49,279 nt of DNA, taken from assembly GCA_010031635.1 (NCBI GenBank), contig RGZI01000003.1:1-49279 (forward strand). The letters run 5' to 3'. The position numbers were made by a program, and so were the translations under genes. The notes below the pieces were generated by a model. The model saw only the letters and a program-made list of their open reading frames with translations. It had not been told where the DNA came from and searched no databases. How positions within the stretch are numbered: the stretch's first letter is position 1; every line of letters begins with the position of its first letter. This document shows, piece by piece, positions 11,025 through 20,581 of this stretch. This DNA is from Actinomycetota bacterium (GTDB taxonomy: Bacteria > Actinomycetota > Actinomycetes > Nanopelagicales > Nanopelagicaceae).

Positions 11025-11444
11025 ATGGAAAAAGAGATCAGCCGTAGAGGATTTATTTGTGCGGGAATCGCAACGGCCGCTGGAGTTGTGATTTCTGGCC
11101 CTTCTGCGGAAGCCGCCGGGGGTATCAGAATTTTGAGAGATGGACGCGTAGAAGTTGAGCTCTCAAAATTTAAGGTTCTTGCAAAGATAGGTGGAGCACT
11201 TGTAGTGGGTGCGGTAAAAGATATTCCCACAGCTTTAGTACGTACTGGTAAAGACTCATATCAAGGATTAGATCTGCGCTGCACTCATCAAGGAGTGACA
11301 TCAAAATTGGTATCAGGGGCTTTTAAGTGTCCGGCGCACGGATCAGAGTTTACAAAAACGGGTGCTGTGAAAATTGGCCCAGCACAAACTGGATTAAATA
11401 AAATTAATACCGAAGTTGTCAGAAAAACTGTAATTCTTGGTTAA
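11025..11444 (+). CDS. Tat-exported Rieske [2Fe-2S] protein
   Basis: SRRGFICAG twin-arginine signal; CTHQG...CPAHGSEF cluster ligands. Confidence 0.9.
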   Translation: MEKEISRRGFICAGIATAAGVVISGPSAEAAGGIRILRDGRVEVELSKFKVLAKIGGALVVGAVKDIPTALVRTGKDSYQGLDLRCTHQGVTSKLVSGAFKCPAHGSEFTKTGAVKIGPAQTGLNKINTEVVRKTVILG

Positions 11445-11445
11445 A

Positions 11446-11895
11446 TTAGAGACCAGGCGTACAAGCTAGGTCGCGGACCTGCTTGTTCATTTTGCTCAAA
11501 GTGTTATAAGTATTAATTATTGTGTCATAGAGACTTAGGCCATCTTTTTTTGCTTGAGCCAACATCTCACGATCGGCAGGACTCAAGGTCTGATCAGCCT
11601 CAGTTGCGGCTGTCTGACCTAAAAACACACCTCTTTTAATCTTCTCTTCAGATAATTGAGTAGTACCTTTTAAATAAGCTGTGTGTGAGGTCAAGCACTC
11701 GGCAACGACCCAAGTGTTCTTTGCATTTACAACAATCGGATTTTTTGTACATACATACTGCTTGCCACCAATTGTTGCTTTTGCATTAGCACTTTTGCAG
11801 GCCGCCCCAGATTTGTTAGCAGCTTGAGCGGGAGGAACGACCGCACCAATCAGAAGAACTGTCATCGCGATAGCTAACCCGTTACGTTTGATCAT
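11446..11895 (-). CDS. Secreted hypothetical protein with a small Cys-containing module
   Basis: Sec signal peptide; GAACKSANAKATIGGKQYVCTKN module. Confidence 0.7.
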   Translation of the reverse strand: MIKRNGLAIAMTVLLIGAVVPPAQAANKSGAACKSANAKATIGGKQYVCTKNPIVVNAKNTWVVAECLTSHTAYLKGTTQLSEEKIKRGVFLGQTAATEADQTLSPADREMLAQAKKDGLSLYDTIINTYNTLSKMNKQVRDLACTPGL

Positions 11896-11936
11896 GAGGC
11901 AACCTTAACTTGAGGCCCCACGAAAACGTTGGATTT

Positions 11937-12701
11937 TCAAGTGAACCGCCTGTGAGTCTGGACTCTGCGTACTAATTTGCGGGGCAAATGCCGGGCTAGG
12001 AAAACTATAGCTCGATACTGCTGACCTGAAATTACGATGGCATCACCACGGAGGGCACCCTCCCAGCCGGCTTTAACAACATCTGTTGCCTTTTCCCAGA
12101 AAAATTCTGGCACCGCTCCCATCTTCATTCCACCACGTTGATGAAACTCGGTGTGGGTAAATCCAGGCGCTAAGGAGGTAACTGTAATTCCATCTCTGGC
12201 TAAATCTGCGTTTAAATATTCGGAAAAAACATTGACCCATGCTTTTGCTGCACTATAGGTACTTCCAGTTAGCCAGCCAGCAACACTGCCAACATTAATA
12301 ATGTAACCGCTTTTTGCATTTCGCATATTTGGAAGTGCTGCATGAGTTAGCCGCAAAATTGCAGTCACTAACACATTAAGTAAATCAACTTCTGCTGCGG
12401 AAGTATGGTTAATAAACCGGCCTTTTAGACCGTATCCAGCATTGTTAATCAGCACACCTACGGCCAGAGTTGGATTTGTAGTTAACAGGCGTTGTTCTAC
12501 TAGAAAAATTTCATTTTCAACCGATAGGTCTGCCACAATTATTTCAGTTGTGACACCAAATTCTTTCTCTAACTCTTCAGCGGATTTCTTTAATCGATTC
12601 TCATCTCGGGCGACCAGAATGAGGTTGTAATGCTCTTTAGCTAAAAGTTTTGTGAATTCCGCCCCGATGCCTGAAGTAGCTCCAGTAACTAATGCCCACA
12701 T
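11937..12701 (-). CDS. Short-chain dehydrogenase/reductase
   Basis: TGATSGIGAEF, NNAGYG, YSAAKAW. Confidence 0.9.
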   Translation of the reverse strand: MWALVTGATSGIGAEFTKLLAKEHYNLILVARDENRLKKSAEELEKEFGVTTEIIVADLSVENEIFLVEQRLLTTNPTLAVGVLINNAGYGLKGRFINHTSAAEVDLLNVLVTAILRLTHAALPNMRNAKSGYIINVGSVAGWLTGSTYSAAKAWVNVFSEYLNADLARDGITVTSLAPGFTHTEFHQRGGMKMGAVPEFFWEKATDVVKAGWEGALRGDAIVISGQQYRAIVFLARHLPRKLVRRVQTHRRFT

Positions 12702-12801
12702 GATTTAATCTTAGGAGATAACTAAGATAAATTTGAGCGCTGCCGTAAATAATCTACGAAAGAGTAGTTACATTTACGAGTGGGTGGTGTAAGTTTTTTA
12801 T

Positions 12802-13989
12802 ATGAAAATAACCAAGATCGAATGCCACGTTCTCTTAGACCCAGAATATGACCCAGCCGCAACTAGTTCGGCTCAGGATGATCTTGTTGTAGAAGTCCAT
12901 ACCGATGAGGGGATTGTTGGAATTGGGGAAACTGATCTAAATCCATGGATTGCGCGTGAGTGCATTGAGGCACCGGGCACTCACACTATGGATCAAGGTC
13001 TTGGTTCTATGCTAATTGGTGAAAACCCATTAGAGATCGAAAAACTTTGGTGGAAGGCGTATCAAGCAACCGCAATGACTGGGAGACGTGGTGCATTAAT
13101 TAATGCACTCGGTGCAATAGACATGGCGCTTTGGGATATTGCTGGAAAAGCTGCTGATAAACCAGTTTGGCAATTGTTAGGTGAAAAATCCCGAGAGCAT
13201 CTTGGTGCATATGCTTCATTGCAACCCGAGGTTGGATCTTTTGATGCCTACATAACATCAATGGTTAAGTGGGCTCACTCTGCGAAAGAGATGGGTTTTC
13301 GTGCAGCGAAATTAGAAACAACTTTTTCTGGACCTTATGCAAATATGGGGATTAGAGAAGACGATGAAAAAATGACTGAAGTTATCAGGGCAGTACGAAA
13401 TGCAGTCGGCCCAGATTTCACGCTGATGGTTGATGTTCAATATGCATTTGATTCTGTCGATCGTGCAATAAAAACCATCAACACTTGGCAAGAGTTTGAT
13501 TTATTTTTTGTAGAAACTCCACTTTGGGTAGATGACCTCGAAGGATTAGCAAAATTGGTTGCAGCTACCCCGATAAAGATTGCATCAGGGGAGTGGTTAA
13601 GTACTCGCTATGAATTCGCTGATTTGATTAAATATGGAAATGTTGGCGTAGTACAGCCAGACATTGGCCGCGTTGGTGGATTATCCGAAGCGCGTAATGT
13701 TTGCAATATGGCAAAAGCCAATAACAAGATTGTGGTGCCGCATCTTTGGAAAACTGGAATTTCTGTTGCGGCCGCTGCGCATTTAGCTACCGTGACTCCA
13801 CATATGCCATTTTTTGAGTTTTTACCACCCGCTCTATGTGAATCTCGACTCCGTAAAGAGTTGGTAGTTGATGAGGTCACTATGGTGGATGGAAAAGTTA
13901 CGATCCCACAACGGCCTGGCCTTGGAATTGAATTAAACCGCGATGCACTTGAGTTGTTTAAAGATGCTGCACGAAGGATCAGAGCCTAA
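12802..13989 (+). CDS. Mandelate racemase/muconate lactonizing enzyme family dehydratase
   Basis: Enolase-superfamily: KLE, VDVQY, VETPL, SGEWL, PDIGRVGG, VPHLWKTGIS. Confidence 0.88.
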   Translation: MKITKIECHVLLDPEYDPAATSSAQDDLVVEVHTDEGIVGIGETDLNPWIARECIEAPGTHTMDQGLGSMLIGENPLEIEKLWWKAYQATAMTGRRGALINALGAIDMALWDIAGKAADKPVWQLLGEKSREHLGAYASLQPEVGSFDAYITSMVKWAHSAKEMGFRAAKLETTFSGPYANMGIREDDEKMTEVIRAVRNAVGPDFTLMVDVQYAFDSVDRAIKTINTWQEFDLFFVETPLWVDDLEGLAKLVAATPIKIASGEWLSTRYEFADLIKYGNVGVVQPDIGRVGGLSEARNVCNMAKANNKIVVPHLWKTGISVAAAAHLATVTPHMPFFEFLPPALCESRLRKELVVDEVTMVDGKVTIPQRPGLGIELNRDALELFKDAARRIRA

Positions 13990-14030
13990 AGAGTAAACTC
14001 TGTTTATAGGTTTATATCTCTTTTGATCAG

Positions 14031-14107
14031 GTCCTCGTAGCTCAGTTGGATAGAGCGATCGCCTCCTAAGCGGTAGGTCACCAGTTCGATTCTGGTCGAG
14101 GACACCA
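14031..14107 (+). tRNA. tRNA-Arg(CCT)
   Basis: Cloverleaf: acceptor GTCCTCG/CGAGGAC, anticodon loop CTCCTAA, T-arm ACCAG-TTCGATT-CTGGT, encoded CCA end. Confidence 0.95.
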
Positions 14108-14122
14108 CTAAAGATTCCGACG

Positions 14123-14971
14123 CTAAGAAAATACTACGGTGCGTGCCCCAACTAGGAATACTCGATCTTCAGCATATAAACGAACGGCTTTTGCAAGAAC
14201 TCGTCTTTCGATATCACGGCCTATTGCAACTAAATCTTCCGGAGTTGCAGAGTGAGAAACATGGGTTATGTCCTGTTCGATTATTGGACCTTCATCTAAA
14301 TCTTCAGTTACAAAGTGTGCAGTTGCGCCAATAATTTTTACACCACGCGCATGTGCCTGATGGTAAGGCTTGGCACCTTTAAATCCAGGAAGAAAGGAAT
14401 GGTGGATATTTATTATATGACCAGTAAATTTTCGACAGAAATCAGCGGAGAGAATTTGCATGTATCGAGCAAGTACAACTACATCAATTTGGTGCTTCTC
14501 AATTCTTTCAATCAATCGCGCTTCTTGCTCTTTTTTAGTGGCTGCCGTAACTGGAAGATATTCAAAAGCAATTCCATGGGACTCAACAAGTGTGCGCAGC
14601 TCTTCGTGATTAGATACAACTAGCGGAATATCAACTGGAAGTTCGCCAAGATCACGTAAGTAAAGCAAATCTCGCAAACAATGACTTTCCTTAGTCACAA
14701 GAATTAGCGCACGTTTACGATTTTCAAAAGGTCTGATCTCTAAAGTCGGGGAGAATCGGCTTAACTCCTTGCTTAAAATTTCTTTTGCTGTCGAAAGATT
14801 TTCCGCCGTCGTAAACCGGGTACGCATACAGAACAACCCAGTTACTGGATCGGTAAATTGCTGGTTTTCAATAATATTTCCATTTGAATTCAAGACTGCT
14901 GTGGTCATCGCATGCACAATTCCAGGTTGGTCTTTGCAAGTAAGGGTGGCCAATAAATCAATTGTGGACAT
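14123..14971 (-). CDS. purU: Formyltetrahydrofolate deformylase
   Basis: ACT-like N-terminus plus formyltransferase domain: HSFLPGFKGAKPYHQAHARGVKIIGATAHFVTEDLDEGPII. Confidence 0.95.
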   Translation of the reverse strand: MSTIDLLATLTCKDQPGIVHAMTTAVLNSNGNIIENQQFTDPVTGLFCMRTRFTTAENLSTAKEILSKELSRFSPTLEIRPFENRKRALILVTKESHCLRDLLYLRDLGELPVDIPLVVSNHEELRTLVESHGIAFEYLPVTAATKKEQEARLIERIEKHQIDVVVLARYMQILSADFCRKFTGHIINIHHSFLPGFKGAKPYHQAHARGVKIIGATAHFVTEDLDEGPIIEQDITHVSHSATPEDLVAIGRDIERRVLAKAVRLYAEDRVFLVGARTVVFS

Positions 14972-15028
14972 GCGATTAAGTCTATTGCATCCCCTGCATC
15001 CGCTGAATCTGCTAAATTCGCTGAATTC

Positions 15029-17134
15029 TTAATGAGAGATGGTGAAGCGCTTTAACTGCTTGGGAGCCCACCAATTGGCATTCCCAAAGAGCCTCATTAA
15101 GGCTGGCACAAGCAATCCGCGAACAACAGTGGCATCAAGCAAGATTGCAAATGCGACGCCAAAGCCAAGCATTTTAATTGAAGTTACTCCACCAAGCATA
15201 AAGGCACCAAATACAACCGCGAGCACAAATGCCGCCGCAGTAATAATACGTGCAGATCTTTGCAAACCAATCGCTACGGCGTCAGCATTTGATTTCCCAG
15301 CCTCGTACTCTTCTTTTATGCGAGAGATTAGAAAAACTTCATAATCCATCGATAAACCAAAAGTAGTTACTGCGATCAAAATTACCGAACCTGTATCTAA
15401 TGTTCCAGTTACTGTAAATCCGCCAAATAGGTTTGCAAGATGACCATCAATAAAAATCCATGTTATGACACCTAATGTTGCTCCGAGTGAAAGCATGTTA
15501 AGCAAGACAGCTTTTATTGGTAATAGAAGAGATCCGGTAAATATAAATAAAAGTAAAAAAACGGAGATTGAAATCCAAAGAAGTGCCCATGGAAGTGCAT
15601 CAGCAATTCCTTGTTGCGTATCTGTGTAATCAGCTGCCGCCCCACCTATTAATGTGCCAGCGGGGGCAGGAATCTCGCGCAATTTATCAATCAGTGCTTC
15701 CGCCGGCAATGAGCGCGGTGCCATGGAGTGGATTGCGGTAAAGCGCAAAATATTTCCTGATGTAACTGCGTCCGTCAGATACAAAATTCCGTCAGTAGAA
15801 CCTATTTCCGCTTGATATAACTTGAGCTCGGCACTCCCGAGAAACTTTGTTCCATCCTCAATCACAAATTCAACTGGAACCGATTCGCGGCCGGGGAATC
15901 GTTCATCAATCACTCGAGCCGATACGGCGGCTGGATGGTTCTTAGGAAGAACTTGCGAATCCACTTGTCCGAAAGCAATATCTTTTATTGGTACCGCAAA
16001 AATTCCTAAACCAATTAGAGTTAAAATTAAAACCGCAACTGGGCGCCGCATTACAAAATGAGCAGTATTTGCCCAGCCCCCATGCTCCTTCGGTGTTATC
16101 GCGCTTTTCCGAACAGCATATTTGTCAATGCGATGACCCAATAGAGCGAGCATTGCCGGAAGTGGAATAAGTGCACCAATTACCGCCATAGCAACTACTG
16201 TGATTCCGGCGTAACCAAAAGATTTTAAAAAGTACAAGGGGAAAATTAACATCGATCCCAAAGTCACCATGATTGTTAGGCCTGAGAAAAATACCGTTCT
16301 TCCTGCTGTTGCGACAGTTTTAATCACTGCATCATTCACTGATAATCCACGATGTAATTCTTCACGAAATCTATTCACAATCAGAAGTGAGTAATCAATT
16401 CCAAGACCGAGACCAAGCCCAGTTATTAAATTTATGGCAAAAATACTCACATCTGTGAGCAATGAGATTAGAAATATCACAAAAAATGAACCAAGTATTG
16501 CGCTAACCCCTACAACCAATGGAGTAGCTGAGGCGACCAATCCCCCAAAAATAAAGAGTAAAAGCAAAAATGTTAGTGGTATTGCGATTGCTTCAGATTT
16601 TGCCAAGTCCCTACTAATTTGACCATTAATTGCGTGTCCTGCGACGCCAGAACCGGTGGCGTACAAAGTCAGCGAGCGATATTTATTTCCATAAGTTTTT
16701 GTAACTACCCCAGCCACTTTACTCATTAAGTCGAAATCTGATTTAGTAGCGTAAATAAAAATGTAAGCCGCTTTTCCATCAGTGCTTTTAAGTTGCGGAG
16801 CTTTCACATCCCAATAAGAGAATGTTTTACCAATATTTTGCATTTGTCGTAATTCAGCTGTCAATGCAATTACATCAGAAGTAACAGTCGGATCATCAAC
16901 ACTTCGCGAACCAGAATCAACTATAAGAACAACGGCAGGATCTTCAATGTCAAAATTCTCCTGGAGGTATTTGTAAGCTTTTGCTGATTCGCTCTTTGGG
17001 TTTGTATATCCACCGCTATCTAACCTGCTAAAAGCGAGAGAGCCGATAGCACCTGCAGAAATAAAAATAATTAGAAAAATAGCCAGGATCCTGGATTTAC
17101 GATGAGCTATTACTCGCCCAAGACGCTCAAACAT
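15029..17134 (-). CDS. MMPL/RND-family transporter
   Basis: 701 aa, two 6-TM repeats; GLGLGIDYSLLIVNRFREEL and FGLSMDYEVFLISRIKEEY. Confidence 0.92.
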   Translation of the reverse strand: MFERLGRVIAHRKSRILAIFLIIFISAGAIGSLAFSRLDSGGYTNPKSESAKAYKYLQENFDIEDPAVVLIVDSGSRSVDDPTVTSDVIALTAELRQMQNIGKTFSYWDVKAPQLKSTDGKAAYIFIYATKSDFDLMSKVAGVVTKTYGNKYRSLTLYATGSGVAGHAINGQISRDLAKSEAIAIPLTFLLLLFIFGGLVASATPLVVGVSAILGSFFVIFLISLLTDVSIFAINLITGLGLGLGIDYSLLIVNRFREELHRGLSVNDAVIKTVATAGRTVFFSGLTIMVTLGSMLIFPLYFLKSFGYAGITVVAMAVIGALIPLPAMLALLGHRIDKYAVRKSAITPKEHGGWANTAHFVMRRPVAVLILTLIGLGIFAVPIKDIAFGQVDSQVLPKNHPAAVSARVIDERFPGRESVPVEFVIEDGTKFLGSAELKLYQAEIGSTDGILYLTDAVTSGNILRFTAIHSMAPRSLPAEALIDKLREIPAPAGTLIGGAAADYTDTQQGIADALPWALLWISISVFLLLFIFTGSLLLPIKAVLLNMLSLGATLGVITWIFIDGHLANLFGGFTVTGTLDTGSVILIAVTTFGLSMDYEVFLISRIKEEYEAGKSNADAVAIGLQRSARIITAAAFVLAVVFGAFMLGGVTSIKMLGFGVAFAILLDATVVRGLLVPALMRLFGNANWWAPKQLKRFTISH

Positions 17135-17148
17135 GGTTAAATCCTAAT

Positions 17149-17286
17149 ATGGAAAACCAAGGCGTCGAACCAGCCAAGAAAAACGTTGAAAAAAATCCGC
17201 TTGCTAAGCCAGAGTTTGTTGATCCATCAGAGGAACGAGTAAGAGATGAGGAGATCCGAAGGGAGGTGCCTCCCCATCACTCATGA
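17149..17286 (+). CDS. Charged 45-aa small protein
   Basis: ATG..TGA ORF MENQGVEPAKKNVEKNPLAKPEFVDPSEERVRDEEIRREVPPHHS filling the gap between two minus-strand genes. Confidence 0.4.
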   Translation: MENQGVEPAKKNVEKNPLAKPEFVDPSEERVRDEEIRREVPPHHS

Positions 17287-17766
17287 TCACTCATGAGTTT
17301 CAGGTAGCAGCAAGAAATCTAACTCACCTTCGCGGCGGGCTTGCGCAATAGCTAACACATCCTTTTCTTGAACTGCGAGCAATGCGCGCACATCTTGATT
17401 TTGAGGAATACTTTTAATAACTCTTAAATTGCGAGCAAGAGTCCAAGATTTTGCAGATACATCATCATCAACAATATTTTGCTGCACATTGGTCGCAATT
17501 AAATCTATTCGGTCTTGTGGATGTAAAATATTTTCAGCACCAGATAAAATTAAGGAAATTCCAACCTCGCCGGTGTGTAGTAAAGGAACCGCAATTTGTA
17601 CTTTCGAAGCCTCTGGACGATAAAAAAGAGTTACTCCAATAATTACCGTAAGCCCAGTAGCAAGTATTAATCTTCGACGTATCGAAAATAAGGCAAAAAT
17701 TCTTTTAATCTTTTCAATATCTTGTGAGGGAATGATTTTTCTGAGATTAAGCAGATTAATTAGCAT
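17287..17766 (-). CDS. CpaB/RcpC-like membrane-anchored protein, SAF domain apparently missing
   Basis: N-terminal TM followed by ...HPQDRIDLIATN... RcpC-like segment. Confidence 0.55.
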   Translation of the reverse strand: MLINLLNLRKIIPSQDIEKIKRIFALFSIRRRLILATGLTVIIGVTLFYRPEASKVQIAVPLLHTGEVGISLILSGAENILHPQDRIDLIATNVQQNIVDDDVSAKSWTLARNLRVIKSIPQNQDVRALLAVQEKDVLAIAQARREGELDFLLLPETHE

Positions 17767-17805
17767 CGCGTAAATCTGGCAGAGATCTAAAGAATAATAA
17801 TTTTC

Positions 17806-18108
17806 TTACTTAGTGCCTGTGGATGGTGCGGTAGGAGTGGAGGCTGGGGCAGGCGTAGCGGGGGTAGATGTTGGCGTAGCTGCAGGTGTTGAGGGAGCCG
17901 GAGGTGCTGAACTAGAGGTTGCTGCACCACGTGAATCGGTGCGATAGAAACCTGAGCCTTTGAAGACAACTCCAACTGATGAGAAAACTTTACGCACGAT
18001 GCCATTGCACTCGGGACAGGTTGGAACTGTTGAATCTGTGAAGGCTTGTGTCACTTCAAAAGAGTGTTCGCACTCGGTGCAGATATATTGGTATGTAGGC
18101 ACAGCCAC
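17806..18108 (-). CDS. FmdB-family zinc-ribbon protein
   Basis: PTYQYICTECEHSFEVTQ...CPECNG...FKGSGFYRTD, Pro/Ala/Thr-rich tail. Confidence 0.92.
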   Translation of the reverse strand: MAVPTYQYICTECEHSFEVTQAFTDSTVPTCPECNGIVRKVFSSVGVVFKGSGFYRTDSRGAATSSSAPPAPSTPAATPTSTPATPAPASTPTAPSTGTK

Positions 18109-18165
18109 CTCCTGTTAGTGCAGAGTTTAGGGAAGTGGCACGATTGGGGCTAATTGAGGGGGGTT

Positions 18166-18714
18166 ATGAAGAAATTTAAGTTGGTCTTTTCCGCTTTATT
18201 GCTCATGATCTTCACTTATACGAACCCAAATCCGGCTACAGCAGCAGAACTGATTTCCTCATCGCCGGCGGCTGGATCCTCCATAACTTCGGCTCCAAGT
18301 GTCGCGACAATTACTTTTTCAAATTCCATCGGAGATGTCGGAAATTCAGTAACTGTAACTGCACCTAATGGAGATCGCATCGATGATGGATCACTCCAAA
18401 TTGCTGATACTAAAGTTTTAATTGGGCTAAAACCATTAACTATTGGTGGCGAGTATTCAGTTGAGTATGAGGTTGCTACAAGTGAAGGTGAAACTTTAAT
18501 TGGTCAATACAAATTTACTTTTGTTGCCCCAGCGGTTCTGTCATCTACCACCCCAGAGAGTAGCGAATCTCCCACTCCTGATTTAAATAAGGAAACAAAA
18601 TCATCCAAAGCGACTGATTTTTTTATGATGGGATTACTAGTTTTATCAATTTTAGTATTAATTTTAGTTTCTAGATCATTACGAAAGCCAAAGAAAAAGA
18701 AACGCAAGAAGTGA
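18166..18714 (+). CDS. CopC-domain secreted/membrane-anchored protein
   Basis: Signal peptide, LISSSPAAGSSITSAPSVATITFSN..., C-terminal TM and Lys-rich tail. Confidence 0.85.
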   Translation: MKKFKLVFSALLLMIFTYTNPNPATAAELISSSPAAGSSITSAPSVATITFSNSIGDVGNSVTVTAPNGDRIDDGSLQIADTKVLIGLKPLTIGGEYSVEYEVATSEGETLIGQYKFTFVAPAVLSSTTPESSESPTPDLNKETKSSKATDFFMMGLLVLSILVLILVSRSLRKPKKKKRKK

Positions 18715-20549
18715 AAACTGAAGAAATAAATTTGATATTACATTTTTTTGCAAAATTTATAACGCTTTTTTCATTCATTACCTTAATTGGAATTTTACTT
18801 GGCCTCGCATTTTTGGCTCCAGAACACAAAGGATATTTTCAATCATCTCGCTTACAAAAATTTCTTCCACCAGTCTCACTTATATGGCTACTTGGCAGTA
18901 TTTTCTTCCTGATTTCAGAAGTGGCATTTATTTTAAATACCCCTATCTCTGAAGTGGTTGATGGCAATATTTTGCGATCTTTTATAACGCAAACAACTTT
19001 AGGTAAACTTTTTGAGATTCAAATCGTTGCCGCATTGGTATGTGCATTTGCCGCTGTCCGAGTTAAGAAAACCGGTGGAGCAGTATTTTTGATTTTTATT
19101 GCATGGATTGGTGGATTAGCGCCCTATTTAGAAAGCCATGGAAGCAGTTCCGGTAACCATATGTTGGCAATCGGCTTAGTAATAGTGCATGTGGCTGCAA
19201 TTTCTTTATGGTTTGGGGGCGTTATTGCACTTTTCTTAATGTCAAAGAGTGATCGTGAAATTGCGCGAAAAAGATTTACCCCTTTGGCGTTGTGGTGTGT
19301 TTCTGCTATTGCGTTAACCGGAGTTGTTAACGCCTTTATACGAATTGAAAGTTTTGCAAATATCAGATCAGAATATGCTCTTTTGGTAATTTTAAAAACT
19401 ATCATCTTTGTATTTGTCCTTGTACTTGTTGCCCATAGTAGGAAAAAACTAGGGGAGCAAAATTTTACTAAACAGCTAATCCAAGAGTTAATTTTACTTA
19501 CAACTGTTTTAGTCTTAGGAGTTTTACTAGGCCAAGGAAAACCTCCAGAACACAGTTCAGCCGATGTAGTTGAAGCGATCGGTATAAAAATGCCTGAGAG
19601 CCCCACACTTTCTAGATTACTTTTTGAATATGAGCCAGATGGCTTATTCCTTGCACTTCTAATTCTTGCAGTAGCACTATACGTAAAAGGCGTAATAATT
19701 TTGAGTAGGCGTGGAGATAAATGGCCCATCGGTCGCACTGTCGCTTTTGCTCTGGGAATTACTGCCATCGATTACGCAGTTAATGGGGGATTAGGCGTAT
19801 ATGCACAAGTTGCATTTTCATTTCATATGATTTCACATATGGTTTTAGCAACACTTGCTCCAATTGGAATTGTTTTAGGAGCACCAATTACGTTGGCATT
19901 ACGTACCTTGCCGATTGGGCGTACTCAAGAAGAGAGAGGTGTGAGGGGTTATGCGATTGCAATCTTGCATTCAAGATATTCGAGCATAATTACTCATCCG
20001 GTGAGTGCCTTAATTATTTTTGAGGCGTCACTCTTTGCACTTTATTTCACTAATTTATTTAATTGGCTGATGAGTTATCACTTTGGTCATTTTTTTATGG
20101 GGTTTCATTTCCTACTATCAGGAATTTTACTATTTTTTGTAATCATCGGAGTTGATCCAACTCCACAAAAAAGCCCATTCATTTTTCGGATAGTAATTCT
20201 TTTTGTCGCAATTAGCATTCATGCCTTTTTCTCTGTCGCACTGATGTCTTCATCACAATTAGTTGACGGCGGCTACTTTGCCGAAATCGCCAGGCCGTGG
20301 TGGCCAGATTTCTTGGCGGATCAAAAGATGGGCGCTTCGATTGGGTGGGCAATGGGCGAGATTCCAATTTTGTTGGCGCTGATTGCCACTTTCTTGCAAT
20401 GGATCCGAGCCGATGAACGAGATGCCGTGCGGATTGAACGTAACTCAAATCGGGCTCGCCAATTTGGGGAACCGGATGAATTAGATAAGTACAACCAGTA
20501 CCTCTCTTCACTAAACAAAAGGGACGGTTCCAGGGATGCTACTGAGTAG
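18711..20549 (+). CDS. CopD-CtaG fusion membrane protein (copper handling/oxidase assembly)
   Basis: CopD-like N-terminal half; CtaG-like half (FSFHMISHMVLATLAPIGIVLGAP); GTG start overlaps the copC stop. Confidence 0.88.
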   Translation: MKTEEINLILHFFAKFITLFSFITLIGILLGLAFLAPEHKGYFQSSRLQKFLPPVSLIWLLGSIFFLISEVAFILNTPISEVVDGNILRSFITQTTLGKLFEIQIVAALVCAFAAVRVKKTGGAVFLIFIAWIGGLAPYLESHGSSSGNHMLAIGLVIVHVAAISLWFGGVIALFLMSKSDREIARKRFTPLALWCVSAIALTGVVNAFIRIESFANIRSEYALLVILKTIIFVFVLVLVAHSRKKLGEQNFTKQLIQELILLTTVLVLGVLLGQGKPPEHSSADVVEAIGIKMPESPTLSRLLFEYEPDGLFLALLILAVALYVKGVIILSRRGDKWPIGRTVAFALGITAIDYAVNGGLGVYAQVAFSFHMISHMVLATLAPIGIVLGAPITLALRTLPIGRTQEERGVRGYAIAILHSRYSSIITHPVSALIIFEASLFALYFTNLFNWLMSYHFGHFFMGFHFLLSGILLFFVIIGVDPTPQKSPFIFRIVILFVAISIHAFFSVALMSSSQLVDGGYFAEIARPWWPDFLADQKMGASIGWAMGEIPILLALIATFLQWIRADERDAVRIERNSNRARQFGEPDELDKYNQYLSSLNKRDGSRDATE

Positions 20550-20581
20550 CGCGGTGGCGAAAACTCTGTATTAATTAACCC

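Noticed and set aside
12702-12801. Short inverted repeats (TCTTAG/CTAAGA, GTAAAT/ATTTAC) in the SDR/enolase divergent region
   Set aside because: Arms are short, AT-rich and not co-centred; indistinguishable from background here.
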